From the NCBI GenBank assembly GCA_021740995.1, contig JAIOYR010000011.1, positions 1 through 64,000 on the forward strand: DNA of 64,000 nt, given 5' to 3'. The notes beneath the pieces are model-generated. The model saw only the letters and a program-made list of their open reading frames with translations. It was not told the DNA's origin and searched no databases. A program made the translations under genes and the position numbers. Positions within the stretch are counted from its first letter, which is position 1; every line of letters starts with the position of its first letter. Positions 1 to 8,150 of the stretch are shown piece by piece. The DNA is from Taibaiella sp. (GTDB lineage: Bacteria > Bacteroidota > Bacteroidia > Chitinophagales > Chitinophagaceae).

Positions 1-1
1 G

Positions 2-616
2 ATTTGTACAATTCTTTACATTCTTTTTGCGCACGTACTTACCGGTGTAGCACCGGTTGATGACTTCCGTAACCAGGGCAAGGAAGCATCTGTAGCTTAT
101 GCCATCAAAACATACATGGCTGGCTACGGCTGGCTGGCAAATCTGGTAACCGTTGCAATACTTTTTGGTTTTTCTTCTGTAATACTCGTTATGCTTATGG
201 GGCAATCAAGGGTCTTTTACTCTATGAGTAGAGACGGACTGGTACCAAAAGTATTCTCAGACCTCCACCCCAAATTCCACACTCCATACAAATCAAACTG
301 GATATTCTTTGTACTAGTGGGTGGCTTTGCAGCATTTGTACCCGGAGATATCGTAGGAGACATGACCAGTATTGGAACCCTATTTGCCTTTATGCTTGTA
401 TGTGCAGGGGTATGGATATTGCGCATAACAAACCCCGAAATTCAACGTCAGTTTAAAGTACCTATGGTACCTGTTGTTTCTATTTTGGGGATATTGGTGT
501 GTGGTGCTATGATAGCAGGTCTTGGATGGACAAACTGGGCAAGGCTGGGAGGCTGGCTGGCGCTGGGACTAATAATATATTTTGGTTACAGCAGAAAAAA
601 CAGCAAATTACGATAA
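2..616 (+). CDS. APC-family amino-acid permease, C-terminal part (cut by left edge)
   Basis: The reading frame is open from base 2 and ends with the TAA at 614-616, so about 204 C-terminal residues are present and the start lies outside the window. The visible part has several hydrophobic membrane segments separated by a cytoplasmic loop with SRVFYSMSRDGLVPKVFSDLHPKFHTP-like sequence, which is characteristic of the cationic amino-acid transporter branch of the APC superfamily (YfnA/CAT-like). These inner-membrane carriers import amino acids, usually by proton symport. The specific substrate cannot be read from this fragment. The protein ends in a short basic tail. Family assignment is confident; nothing can be said about the promoter or N-terminus. 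No clear hairpin terminator follows the stop. Confidence 0.85.
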   Translation: MCTILYILFAHVLTGVAPVDDFRNQGKEASVAYAIKTYMAGYGWLANLVTVAILFGFSSVILVMLMGQSRVFYSMSRDGLVPKVFSDLHPKFHTPYKSNWIFFVLVGGFAAFVPGDIVGDMTSIGTLFAFMLVCAGVWILRITNPEIQRQFKVPMVPVVSILGILVCGAMIAGLGWTNWARLGGWLALGLIIYFGYSRKNSKLR

Positions 617-697
617 GGGTTTTTATCTTTATGGTTCACAGTACTATAAACCAAAGTTATTGCAGAGTAAATATTTGTAATTTAAACTATCTTTTTT

Positions 698-1084
698 TTG
701 CTTACAGGATACAAAATACTAGTTGCAGAAGATAATACACTCAATCAGAGAATAGCTACCCTTATCCTTAATAAACAGGGAGCAAAGGTTACTACAGTTC
801 TGAACGGGCTTGAAGCACTGAGGGAACTTGGACGTAATTCATATGACCTGATATTGATGGATTTGCAGATGCCTGAAATGGATGGATTTGAAACAGCTAA
901 TTACATTAGAAATGTACTGAAAAGTAAAGTTCCTATAATTGCTCTATCTGCCAGCACTTTGGAAAATGAATATGACAGATGTATAGAAGCAGGAATGTGC
1001 ACTTGCATTATAAAACCACTAGATAAAGATAAGCTCGCCACACTTATTGTAGCACTTACAAAAGAAAAAGTAACCTCAACCTGA
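698..1084 (+). CDS. Stand-alone response-regulator receiver (REC) domain protein
   Basis: A single receiver domain of 128 residues with no output domain. The acidic pair is E11-D12, the phospho-acceptor is D55 in ILMDLQMPEMDG, the switch Ser is S84 and the conserved Lys is K106 in IIKPLD. The sequence resembles the REC domains of hybrid histidine kinases (LVAEDN...LNQ). An in-frame stop at 683-685 leaves TTG 698 as the only obvious start, and no purine-rich ribosome site precedes it. A TATCTTTT run at 688-695 looks like a -7 promoter box, which would put the transcript start very close to or even inside the presumed start. It is followed after 10 bases by an HPt gene, suggesting a phosphorelay pair. 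It could instead be the remnant of a longer hybrid kinase. The REC assignment is firm; gene integrity is less sure. Confidence 0.8.
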   Translation: MLTGYKILVAEDNTLNQRIATLILNKQGAKVTTVLNGLEALRELGRNSYDLILMDLQMPEMDGFETANYIRNVLKSKVPIIALSASTLENEYDRCIEAGMCTCIIKPLDKDKLATLIVALTKEKVTST

Positions 1085-1094
1085 ATCACAAAAT

Positions 1095-1463
1095 ATGAAT
1101 GCCCCATTATTAGACCTTAGCTATTTATTCGAGATTTCATTTGGCGAAACCAGATATGTTTTTGATGTACTTACCTTATTCATTGAGACCTTCCCTGCCG
1201 GCCTTAATAATCTTGAAAAACTCATACGGGAAACAGACGATTTCGATGCCATTCATAAGCAGGCGCACACACTTAAGTCCAGTGCAGGTATTATTCGAAT
1301 CAGAAACGTATATGACGATCTTGCCCGTATAGACACTCTTGCCAGAACTAAAACCGGCAAAGAAGAGATAATTGTAAAACTCGATAATATCCTATTCAAC
1401 TTCAAAAAAGCACTACCGCTCATTCAGGCAGAAAGAGGAAGGAATAAACCAACTACCTCCTAG
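1095..1463 (+). CDS. Histidine phosphotransfer (HPt) domain protein
   Basis: A 122-residue protein with the HPt signature: the phospho-accepting histidine is H58 in QAHTLKSSAGII, matching the HxLKxxxxxxG pattern of ArcB/BarA-type HPt domains. The rest is predicted to be a helical bundle. HPt proteins shuttle a phosphoryl group between a receiver and another response regulator. It starts 10 bases after the stop of the REC gene, so the two are very probably cotranscribed and may interact directly. No kinase gene is next to them in the window. It is convergent with the polyprenyl synthase gene. An alternative view is that REC and HPt are the separated tail of an ancestral hybrid sensor kinase, in which REC followed by HPt is the usual order. 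Confidence 0.8.
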   Translation: MNAPLLDLSYLFEISFGETRYVFDVLTLFIETFPAGLNNLEKLIRETDDFDAIHKQAHTLKSSAGIIRIRNVYDDLARIDTLARTKTGKEEIIVKLDNILFNFKKALPLIQAERGRNKPTTS

Positions 1464-1515
1464 TTTTTGCTTTTTCATTTGCTTTAAATACCCTAACCTG
1501 AATATATGGCATTTT

Positions 1516-2481
1516 CTATTTTTCTCTTATCAGCAGATATGCAGCCAGATCTTTTAATGGCTGTTTACGTGACGAAGGTATAGCCACCTCATCCAAACAG
1601 CTAAAAGCCAAATCAGAATAATATTGCATAGCCTGCTTGCAGGAAATATGAGCATTGGTATCAGCAAACAACGCCAACATATCAGTTACTTTATTGGCAG
1701 TTTCCTGACGCAACAACTGATCTATTTCATTTCGCTGTTGAGGATTAGCATTCTCAAGAGCCTTAATCAATAAATATGTTTTTTTGTTAGCTAAAATATC
1801 GCCGCCATTTTGTTTGCCCAACTTGGTTACATCTCCAAATGCATCGAGATAGTCATCCTGCAGCTGAAAAGCAATACCCATGTTTTTACCAAACTCATAC
1901 AGCTTATTTGCATTGTCTCCCAGTGCACCACCTGTTATAGCACCGGTCTTCATACTACATGCCAGAAGCACTGATGTCTTCAGCGTTATCATAGCCAGAT
2001 ACTCATCTATGTGCACATCATTACGTACTTCATAGTCCATATCCAGCTGCTGCCCTTCGCATACTTCAATTGCGGTTTTATTGAAGACCTGCATTATCTG
2101 TGGCAATGACTTTTTTACATTTGCCAGTTGCTCATAGGCATATATGCACATAACATCGCCACAGAGAATTCCAGCCGTCAGTCCGTATTTATGGTGCAAT
2201 GTTGGTTGTCCACGCCGCAACGGTGCCTTGTCCATTATATCATCGTGGATAAGTGTAAAGTTGTGAAACAACTCTATAGCAGCAGCTACATGCCAGGCGT
2301 CTTCATTTATCTCCCCAAACAACTCAGCTGCCATAAGACATAGCACTGGTCTTATTCGTTTTCCTCCAATGTCCAGCAAATACCGGCAAGGGTCATACAA
2401 CGCAGCTGGCTGCGGCGGAAATGGCAAAGTGGAGGAAAATCGGTTTTCAAAAGCGGTTACAAGATCTGTAAACGATTGCAT
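1516..2481 (-). CDS. Polyprenyl (farnesyl/geranylgeranyl) diphosphate synthase
   Basis: A 321-aa trans-isoprenyl diphosphate synthase. It condenses isopentenyl diphosphate with an allylic diphosphate in the cytoplasm to feed quinone, carotenoid or undecaprenyl synthesis. GKRIRP is at residues 40-45, the first aspartate-rich motif DDIMD at 80-84 followed by the RR of PLRRGQPTLH, and the second motif DDYLD at 209-213; all metal-binding aspartates are present. The Phe five residues before the first motif is typical of enzymes making C15-C20 products, but chain length is not proven. Its ATG directly follows the TAG stop of rnr (zero bases between), so the two genes form an operon and may be translationally coupled. 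No hairpin terminator is evident downstream. Confidence 0.92.
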   Translation of the reverse strand: MQSFTDLVTAFENRFSSTLPFPPQPAALYDPCRYLLDIGGKRIRPVLCLMAAELFGEINEDAWHVAAAIELFHNFTLIHDDIMDKAPLRRGQPTLHHKYGLTAGILCGDVMCIYAYEQLANVKKSLPQIMQVFNKTAIEVCEGQQLDMDYEVRNDVHIDEYLAMITLKTSVLLACSMKTGAITGGALGDNANKLYEFGKNMGIAFQLQDDYLDAFGDVTKLGKQNGGDILANKKTYLLIKALENANPQQRNEIDQLLRQETANKVTDMLALFADTNAHISCKQAMQYYSDLAFSCLDEVAIPSSRKQPLKDLAAYLLIREK

Positions 2482-4536
2482 CTATTTCTTTTTTCTTTTA
2501 GTTTGTGTTTTAGTTTCTTTGCTCTTTTTCTTAGTGTCTTTGCCCGAACGGGTGGGGGCTACATGCCGCTTTTTACCGGTTATCAAAGTAGCCTCAGCAA
2601 GTACGTAGTCTATTTGCCGTTTCGCAAGGTTGGCTGCGGCCACTCTCACTTTCACCTTGTCGCCCATCGCAAAGCGCACACCCGTGCTACGACCAACTAT
2701 TGCGTATTCACTCTCTCTGAACTCAAAATAATCTATATCAGACAGGTCTGTCACAGACACCATACCCTCACACTTATGCGCTACGGTCTCTGCCCAGAAA
2801 CCAAAGGTAGCCACTCCGCTGATGATAGCATCAAACTCGTCGCCTACATAGTCCTGCATATACTCTACCTGCTTGTATTTGTTGGCCGCCCGCTCTGTAT
2901 CCATGGCCCTGCGCTCCTGGTCAGAGCAATGCCGGCATTGTGTTTCCAGATGTTTTATAGGGTGGATGTTATGCTCCAGGCATTCCTGCAAAATCCGGTG
3001 AACCAGCACATCCGGATACCGCCTGATAGGTGAAGTGAAATGACAATAATACTCAAAACCGAGTCCATAATGTCCTACATTGTCGGTAGTATACACCGCC
3101 TTAGACATGGTGCGAATACCTAACTGCTCCAGTACATGCTGCTCAGGCTTGCCCTGCACTGTCTCCAGCATTTTATTGAAAGACCGGGCAATACTTTCAG
3201 GTGTTGATAAATCAAACCTTACACCAAAATTACCTGCAAACATGGTGAAAAGTTTCAGCTTGTCGTCATTGGGCACATCGTGTACCCTGTACGGAAATGG
3301 TACGGACTTATCCTTGAACTTTATACCACCTACATACTCGGCTATAGTGCGATTAGCAAGCAGCATAAACTCTTCTATGAGCTGATGCGCTGCCTTACTT
3401 TCTTTTACTATTATACCTATTGGCTTACCATGCTCATCGAGCTGAAAACGCACCTCCTGCGATGAGAAATTGATTGCACCCTTCTTAAAACGTTCACCTC
3501 TCAGGCTTTGTGCCATACCATGCAGCAGCAATAGTTCTTTCGAATAATCACCTGTAGCACCTTCTATTATTTCCTGCACATCCTCGTAGGCAAATCTACG
3601 GTCTGAGTGAATAACTGTTTTACCAATCCAATGATCTTTTACTTTGCCCTGCTTATCTATTGTGAATATTACAGAGAATGTATACTTATCTTCATTGGGT
3701 CGCAGCGAGCAGAGCTCGTTCGATAGCCGTTCCGGCAGCATTGGCGATACCCTGTCAGGCAGATACACACTGGTAGCCCGCCTGTACGCTTCCTTGTCCA
3801 GCGCAGAGTCCGGCGCTATATAATGGCTTACATCGGCAATGTGCACACCTACCTCATACAAGCCACCCTTTAAAGCCTTAAACGATATAGCATCATCAAA
3901 GTCCTTTGCATCTACCGGGTCTATTGTTATGGTGAGTGTATTTCTAAGATCTTTTCTTTTCTTTATTTCTTGCTTATCTACTCCCTCCGGATATCGGGCA
4001 GCATCTTCCAGCACATCATCCGGAAATGTTAGTGGGAAACCGTTTTCTACCAGCAGGCCCAGCATTGCCTGCTCGTTCTGAGATTCATTTGTAAGTACAC
4101 TGATTATTTCGCCTACTGGGTTCTTCGTTTTACCTGTCCACTCTACTACCCTTGCCATGGCACTATCGCCCTGACGGGCACCATTGAGCAGATGCAGTGG
4201 TATATAAATATCTACAGGCATACGCTCGCTATCGGGTACTAAAAATGCAAAGTGTGGATGCACCTCTACCCTGCCGCTAAACTCAGACTGCTTACGTCGT
4301 GTCACTTCTATTATTTCACCTTCCGGTCTTTTATTATCTCTGTTTGCACGTACCTCTACCCGCACCTCATCGCCATTCAGCGCAGTCAACATCTTTTCCT
4401 TGCGTATTGCGATATCCTGGTCCAGACCGGCCACCACCACAAACCCCATACCACTGCGCGTTACCTCAAGCCTGCCTGTAAATAGCTGCTTGCTAGCTTC
4501 TCCACCTTTGCTTTTCTTCTTTGTATTCTTTGACAT
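2482..4536 (-). CDS. rnr: Ribonuclease R
   Basis: A 684-aa 3'-to-5' exoribonuclease of the RNB family, which degrades structured RNA and takes part in rRNA and mRNA quality control. The order is a short basic N-terminus, cold-shock-like OB folds (about 18-150), the RNB catalytic domain with the acidic cluster D206, D212, D214 and D215 in DPVDAKDFDDAI, an S1 domain (about 560-640), and a lysine-rich tail ending in KRKKK. The basic tail is a known feature of RNase R that separates it from RNase II. It is the first gene of the rnr-polyprenyl synthase operon. The ATG at 4536 is the natural start because the N-terminal OB fold begins soon after it. Confidence 0.95.
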   Translation of the reverse strand: MSKNTKKKSKGGEASKQLFTGRLEVTRSGMGFVVVAGLDQDIAIRKEKMLTALNGDEVRVEVRANRDNKRPEGEIIEVTRRKQSEFSGRVEVHPHFAFLVPDSERMPVDIYIPLHLLNGARQGDSAMARVVEWTGKTKNPVGEIISVLTNESQNEQAMLGLLVENGFPLTFPDDVLEDAARYPEGVDKQEIKKRKDLRNTLTITIDPVDAKDFDDAISFKALKGGLYEVGVHIADVSHYIAPDSALDKEAYRRATSVYLPDRVSPMLPERLSNELCSLRPNEDKYTFSVIFTIDKQGKVKDHWIGKTVIHSDRRFAYEDVQEIIEGATGDYSKELLLLHGMAQSLRGERFKKGAINFSSQEVRFQLDEHGKPIGIIVKESKAAHQLIEEFMLLANRTIAEYVGGIKFKDKSVPFPYRVHDVPNDDKLKLFTMFAGNFGVRFDLSTPESIARSFNKMLETVQGKPEQHVLEQLGIRTMSKAVYTTDNVGHYGLGFEYYCHFTSPIRRYPDVLVHRILQECLEHNIHPIKHLETQCRHCSDQERRAMDTERAANKYKQVEYMQDYVGDEFDAIISGVATFGFWAETVAHKCEGMVSVTDLSDIDYFEFRESEYAIVGRSTGVRFAMGDKVKVRVAAANLAKRQIDYVLAEATLITGKKRHVAPTRSGKDTKKKSKETKTQTKRKKK

Positions 4537-4554
4537 TTATTAAAATTCTGTACA

Positions 4555-4562
4555 TAAAGATA
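4555..4562 (-). promoter_or_regulatory. Possible -7 promoter box for rnr
   Basis: The minus strand reads TATCTTTA, seven of eight matches to the Bacteroidota -7 consensus TAnnTTTG. It lies 18 bases before the rnr start. No well-spaced -33 TTTG accompanies it. Confidence 0.35.
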
Positions 4563-4658
4563 AGGCGAAATGAGTTAACAGACTTATACCAAGGGAAACG
4601 CTCATGAACAATTAACAGGAAAAGACAAGTGACTATTTAGACAAATCCCAATACAGGC

Positions 4659-5585
4659 TTACCACTTCTTCTCTATACTCTCCAGTATAGATACATAGCT
4701 TACATAGCGGTCTTCAGATATGGTCTTGTCTCTTACCGCCTGTTTCACTGCACAACCAGGCTCATTGATATGCCGGCAGTTATTAAACTTACATTGCTTC
4801 AGCAAATCCCGCATTTCAGGAAAGTAATGCGACAGCAACTCCCGCTCTATGTCTATGAGTCCAAACTCTTTTACTCCTGGTGTGTCTATAATTCTACCAC
4901 CACCCGGCAGGTCAAACATCTCTGCGAATGTAGTAGTATGCTGCCCCTTGCCACTCCATCCGGAGACCACATTTGTTTTGACACCCAGTCCGGGCAGCAA
5001 TTGGTTGATAAGGGTACTCTTTCCCACTCCCGAATGTCCGCTGAACAAGCTTATTTTGTTCTGAATACGGGCTATGAGCGCGGTGAGTGTTGCCTTATCT
5101 GTTGCCGATATCGGATACACCTCATAGCCAGCTTTTGTATAAATATCTATCCATTCAGCCAATATGTCTCTGTGCTTGGGCTTCAGAATATCCATCTTGT
5201 TCACTACAAGCACCGCGGGTATGTGGTATGCCTCCGCAGTTACCAAAAAACGGTCTATAAACCCTGTTGAGGTGCGTGGATCAGCAATAGATGCTACAAG
5301 CAACGCAAGGTCAATATTAGAAGCGATGATGTGCTTCTGCATAGGGTTGTGTGGAGATACCCGCACCATATAATTATTTCGGGGCATTACCTCACTAATC
5401 ATTGCAACTTTTATGCTTTCATCTTCCGGCTCAAATAATACAACATCACCAACAGCCACCGGATTGGTGGACGATATTTCCACATCTATCTTCAACTTGC
5501 CTTTTATACGCGCATTCCAAAATACACCGTCTTCAGCACATACAGAATACCAGCTACCTGTAGATTTATATACTATTCCCTGCAT
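4659..5585 (-). CDS. rsgA: Ribosome small-subunit-dependent GTPase A
   Basis: A 308-aa circularly permuted GTPase that acts in late 30S subunit maturation. The order of motifs is diagnostic: an N-terminal OB fold (1-70), then G4 as NKMD at 129-132, G1 as GHSGVGKST at 183-191, G3 as DTPG at 234-237, and a C-terminal zinc knuckle C265, C270, H272, C278 (CX4CXHX5C). Every zinc ligand is present. A strong terminator separates it from the upstream FKBP gene, so it must have its own promoter in 5586-5656 or depend on read-through. About 120 bases without recognisable features separate its end from the rnr start. Confidence 0.95.
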   Translation of the reverse strand: MQGIVYKSTGSWYSVCAEDGVFWNARIKGKLKIDVEISSTNPVAVGDVVLFEPEDESIKVAMISEVMPRNNYMVRVSPHNPMQKHIIASNIDLALLVASIADPRTSTGFIDRFLVTAEAYHIPAVLVVNKMDILKPKHRDILAEWIDIYTKAGYEVYPISATDKATLTALIARIQNKISLFSGHSGVGKSTLINQLLPGLGVKTNVVSGWSGKGQHTTTFAEMFDLPGGGRIIDTPGVKEFGLIDIERELLSHYFPEMRDLLKQCKFNNCRHINEPGCAVKQAVRDKTISEDRYVSYVSILESIEKKW

Positions 5586-5656
5586 AACATAATTAACTCA
5601 CCAAATGTACTACAATCCATGCATTGGATAGGGTTGGCAAAAAAAGAGAATAGTAT

Positions 5657-5694
5657 GATAAAAAAAGCCCCGCATTGCTAAAGCAAGCGGAGCT
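5657..5694 (-). terminator. Rho-independent terminator after the FKBP gene
   Basis: On the minus strand a GC-rich stem (AGCTCCGC plus TTGC pairing with GCAA plus GCGGGGCT) with a small TTTA loop is followed by a run of seven or more T. It sits 39 bases after the FKBP stop and before rsgA. Confidence 0.8.
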
Positions 5695-5732
5695 GAGATT
5701 AAAAAAATATTATCTGACAAACAGAATCCTAA

Positions 5733-6161
5733 TTAACCGATAGATACGAGTTCCAGATCAAAAATCAAATCCTGACCTGCAAGCGGATGATTGGCATCAA
5801 GCGTTACCATATCACCGTTTATTTCTACAATTACTACAGGGAATACATTTCCCTGATCATCACCCATTTGCAGTTCCATACCTACTTCCGGATTCATATC
5901 TTCCGGAAAATCGCTGGCTGGGTATTCCATTACCATATCGTCATTCCTATGCCCGTAAGCCTCAGCTACCGGTATACTTACGGTCTTTTTATCACCTGGT
6001 ATCATAGTGAGCACGGCATCATCAAAGCCCTTAATAACTTGCCCCTGCCCGGCTATAAAACTCAATGGTTCGCGCCCTTCTGAGCTGTCGAAAGTTGTTC
6101 CATCTGTAAGGCGGCCATGGTAGTGCACGTTGACCTTGTCTCCCTTTTGTACGTGTGACAT
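5733..6161 (-). CDS. FKBP-type peptidyl-prolyl cis-trans isomerase, SlyD-like
   Basis: A 142-aa cytoplasmic prolyl isomerase and chaperone. The N-terminal FKBP half has VHYHGRLTDGTTFDSS and GQGQVIKGFDDAV, followed by the inserted chaperone flap with AYGHRNDDMVMEYP, then NHPLAGQDLIFDLELV closing the FKBP fold. This is the SlyD arrangement. The histidine-rich metal-binding tail of enteric SlyD is absent, as is common in Bacteroidota. It is divergent from the NamZ-like gene across 52 bases and is terminated by the hairpin at 5657-5694, so it appears monocistronic. Confidence 0.92.
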   Translation of the reverse strand: MSHVQKGDKVNVHYHGRLTDGTTFDSSEGREPLSFIAGQGQVIKGFDDAVLTMIPGDKKTVSIPVAEAYGHRNDDMVMEYPASDFPEDMNPEVGMELQMGDDQGNVFPVVIVEINGDMVTLDANHPLAGQDLIFDLELVSIG

Positions 6162-6213
6162 CTGTATTGATTGAAATTATTAAATAAAGCGTGCAAGTTA
6201 CATTTTATACCTG

Positions 6214-7449
6214 ATGCAACAGTATCTTTATCAAAAAATTAAAGTTAAATTGAGAGTAGCCGGATTTTTAAGTTTATTAGTTGCAATAATCACTCTGCCG
6301 TTTTGTGGTATTTCAAAGAACTTGTATGACACCGCTATCCAGCCTGCGGCATACTACCCCAACAAATATTTGCCGCTTCTTTCTGGAAAGCGCGTGGCGC
6401 TGATTATCAACCAGACGTCTATGGTAGGCAATGAATCGCTACTGGATGTGCTGATTGCCAATAAGATAAATGTAACAAGAGTTTTCGTTCCGGAGCATGG
6501 CTTCAGGGGTAGAGAAGACGCCGGGGCTCATATAGCCAACACAGTAGATAGTGCAACAGGTATCCCAGTTATTTCGCTTTACGGGAACAACAAAAAGCCT
6601 AAACCGGAACAACTAACAGATATAGATGTAATGGTGTACGATTTGCAGGATGTAGGTGTGCGATTCTACACCTACATTTCTTCAATGGAATATTGCATGG
6701 AAGCATCTGCATCGGCCAATAAACAGTTTGTAGTGCTTGACAGGCCAAACCCTAATGGATTCTATGTAGATGGACCCGTGCTTGAAAAAGAACATCATTC
6801 ATTTGTGGGTATGCAATCTATACCAATAGTATATGGCATGACCTCCGGTGAATATGCAAAAATGTTAGTAGGTGAAAAGTGGTTTGCAAATGCGGCTCAA
6901 CTGGATTTGGTAGTAGTTACATGCAACAACTACACCCACAACAAAAAATACAAGCTACCGGTAGCACCATCGCCCAATCTGAGAACGATGGAAGCTGTAT
7001 ATGCCTATCCATCGCTTTGTTTGTTTGAAGGTACCACAATAAGTATGGGGCGCGGCACAGACAAGCCTTTCAGACAATATGGCTGCCCGGAGTTCGAAGG
7101 AAAGTATACTTACAGCTTCACACCCCGAAGCGGTATAGGTGCAAAAAATCCTCCGTATGAAAACAAAGTATGCTATGGTCAATTGGTAGCCGATAGTGAA
7201 CATCAGATACTATCGGCAATAGACAACAAAATTCATCTAAAATGGCTGGTAGACGCTTACAATATCTACAGTGATAAAAGTAAATTTTTCAATTCTTTCT
7301 TCACTAAACTAAGTGGAACAACAAAGCTGGAAGAACAGATAAAAAACGGCACTACAGAAAAAACAATCAGAAAAACATGGGCGAAGAAGCTTATTACCTT
7401 TAAGAAAATTCGAAAAAAATACCTCCTATACCCCGATTTCGAACAATAG
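6214..7449 (+). CDS. DUF1343 protein, NamZ-like exo-beta-N-acetylmuramidase
   Basis: A 411-aa protein of the DUF1343 family, whose characterised member NamZ releases MurNAc from the non-reducing ends of peptidoglycan fragments. The family landmarks are visible: LLSGKRVALIINQTS near residue 55, FVPEHGFRGREDAG with the conserved Glu of PEHGFRG, and DVMVYDLQDVGVRFYTYISS. The hydrophobic N-terminus (about 17-33) is a signal peptide or membrane anchor; an LPFC tetrad there is a poor lipobox. Its role is inferred to be periplasmic cell-wall recycling. A TACATTTT box (7 of 8 to TAnnTTTG) ends at 6206, seven bases before the ATG. It is divergent from the FKBP gene. Substrate specificity is inferred from the family only. 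Confidence 0.85.
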   Translation: MQQYLYQKIKVKLRVAGFLSLLVAIITLPFCGISKNLYDTAIQPAAYYPNKYLPLLSGKRVALIINQTSMVGNESLLDVLIANKINVTRVFVPEHGFRGREDAGAHIANTVDSATGIPVISLYGNNKKPKPEQLTDIDVMVYDLQDVGVRFYTYISSMEYCMEASASANKQFVVLDRPNPNGFYVDGPVLEKEHHSFVGMQSIPIVYGMTSGEYAKMLVGEKWFANAAQLDLVVVTCNNYTHNKKYKLPVAPSPNLRTMEAVYAYPSLCLFEGTTISMGRGTDKPFRQYGCPEFEGKYTYSFTPRSGIGAKNPPYENKVCYGQLVADSEHQILSAIDNKIHLKWLVDAYNIYSDKSKFFNSFFTKLSGTTKLEEQIKNGTTEKTIRKTWAKKLITFKKIRKKYLLYPDFEQ

Positions 7450-7661
7450 TGTTTCTCGAAAAAGACGAAAAAATATTAACTGAAAATTTAAAACAGTATT
7501 TCTGTAGATAATTTTTTTTTATTCGTTAGAATCCGCTACTGGCAATGATTTTAACGAAAAATACTGTCAATATTTAAAGAAAAATAATTACTTTGCACCG
7601 AGTTAATAATAAATATACTAATTTAGTAGTTCATTATTCTAAAACACTAAATACAACAAAT

Positions 7662-8018
7662 ATGAAAAAGCTAATCACAACATGCGCATTACTTATGGCA
7701 GTTTCTGTTGTAACATTTGCACAAACATCAACAGCAAAATCGCGTTCTACTGCAGCTAAATCTGTATCAACATCTGCTGAGCAACTTTCTGAAAAACGTG
7801 CAAAATTTCTTCAGGAAAAGTTAGGCCTCAATGCTGATCAATACGCGTTGGTCTATGCAGCAGAACTCGACTACCAAAAATTAGTAAAAGAAGCCAAAGA
7901 TGGCGGATATCAGCTGGGCGAGGGTCAGGCAATGCAAGCCAAAATGAGTAGAGATGCTCGTTTTCAGAACACAATGACTCCTGCTCAATACAGCACTTAC
8001 GAAACAACGATGAGATAA
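7662..8018 (+). CDS. Small secreted protein of unknown function
   Basis: I chose ATG 7662 because MKKLITTCALLMAVSVVTFAQ is a textbook signal peptide with cleavage near residue 21; upstream in-frame codons add nothing recognisable. The mature protein is about 97 residues. It starts with a Ser/Thr/Ala-rich stretch and continues with a predicted helical part with EKRAKFLQEKLGLNADQY and a later MTPAQYSTYE. The LxLNxxQ and LTPxQ-like phrases recall the Spy/CpxP LTxxQ class of periplasmic chaperones, but the match is weak and I do not claim it. A TTACTTTG sequence at 7590-7597 is a plausible -7 promoter, and a strong terminator follows. It therefore looks like a monocistronic, possibly abundant periplasmic protein. 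Confidence 0.75.
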   Translation: MKKLITTCALLMAVSVVTFAQTSTAKSRSTAAKSVSTSAEQLSEKRAKFLQEKLGLNADQYALVYAAELDYQKLVKEAKDGGYQLGEGQAMQAKMSRDARFQNTMTPAQYSTYETTMR

Positions 8019-8052
8019 TACTTATTATCTTTTTAGTTTTTTCCTCATTCTA

Positions 8053-8080
8053 AGCCCGGATACATCATCCGGGCTTTTCT
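8053..8080 (+). terminator. Rho-independent terminator
   Basis: A perfect 9-bp stem (AGCCCGGAT with ATCCGGGCT) around an ACATC loop is followed by TTTTCT. It lies 34 bases after the small secreted protein gene. Confidence 0.85.
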
Positions 8081-8134
8081 AATTTGTCAAACAACATTTA
8101 CTGTACTTCATTTATCGGGTCTTTGATTTTGTAT

Positions 8135-8142
8135 TACTTTTG
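8135..8142 (+). promoter_or_regulatory. -7 promoter box of the Ldh-family gene
   Basis: TACTTTTG is a perfect match to TAnnTTTG. It ends eight bases before the ATG at 8151, so the transcript would start within about three bases of the start codon. Confidence 0.5.
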
Positions 8143-8150
8143 GTAAATCT

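Noticed and set aside
2476-3033. 185-codon plus-strand frame opposite rnr
   Set aside because: Antisense to strongly conserved RNase R coding sequence, with low-complexity hydrophobic start and no family match.
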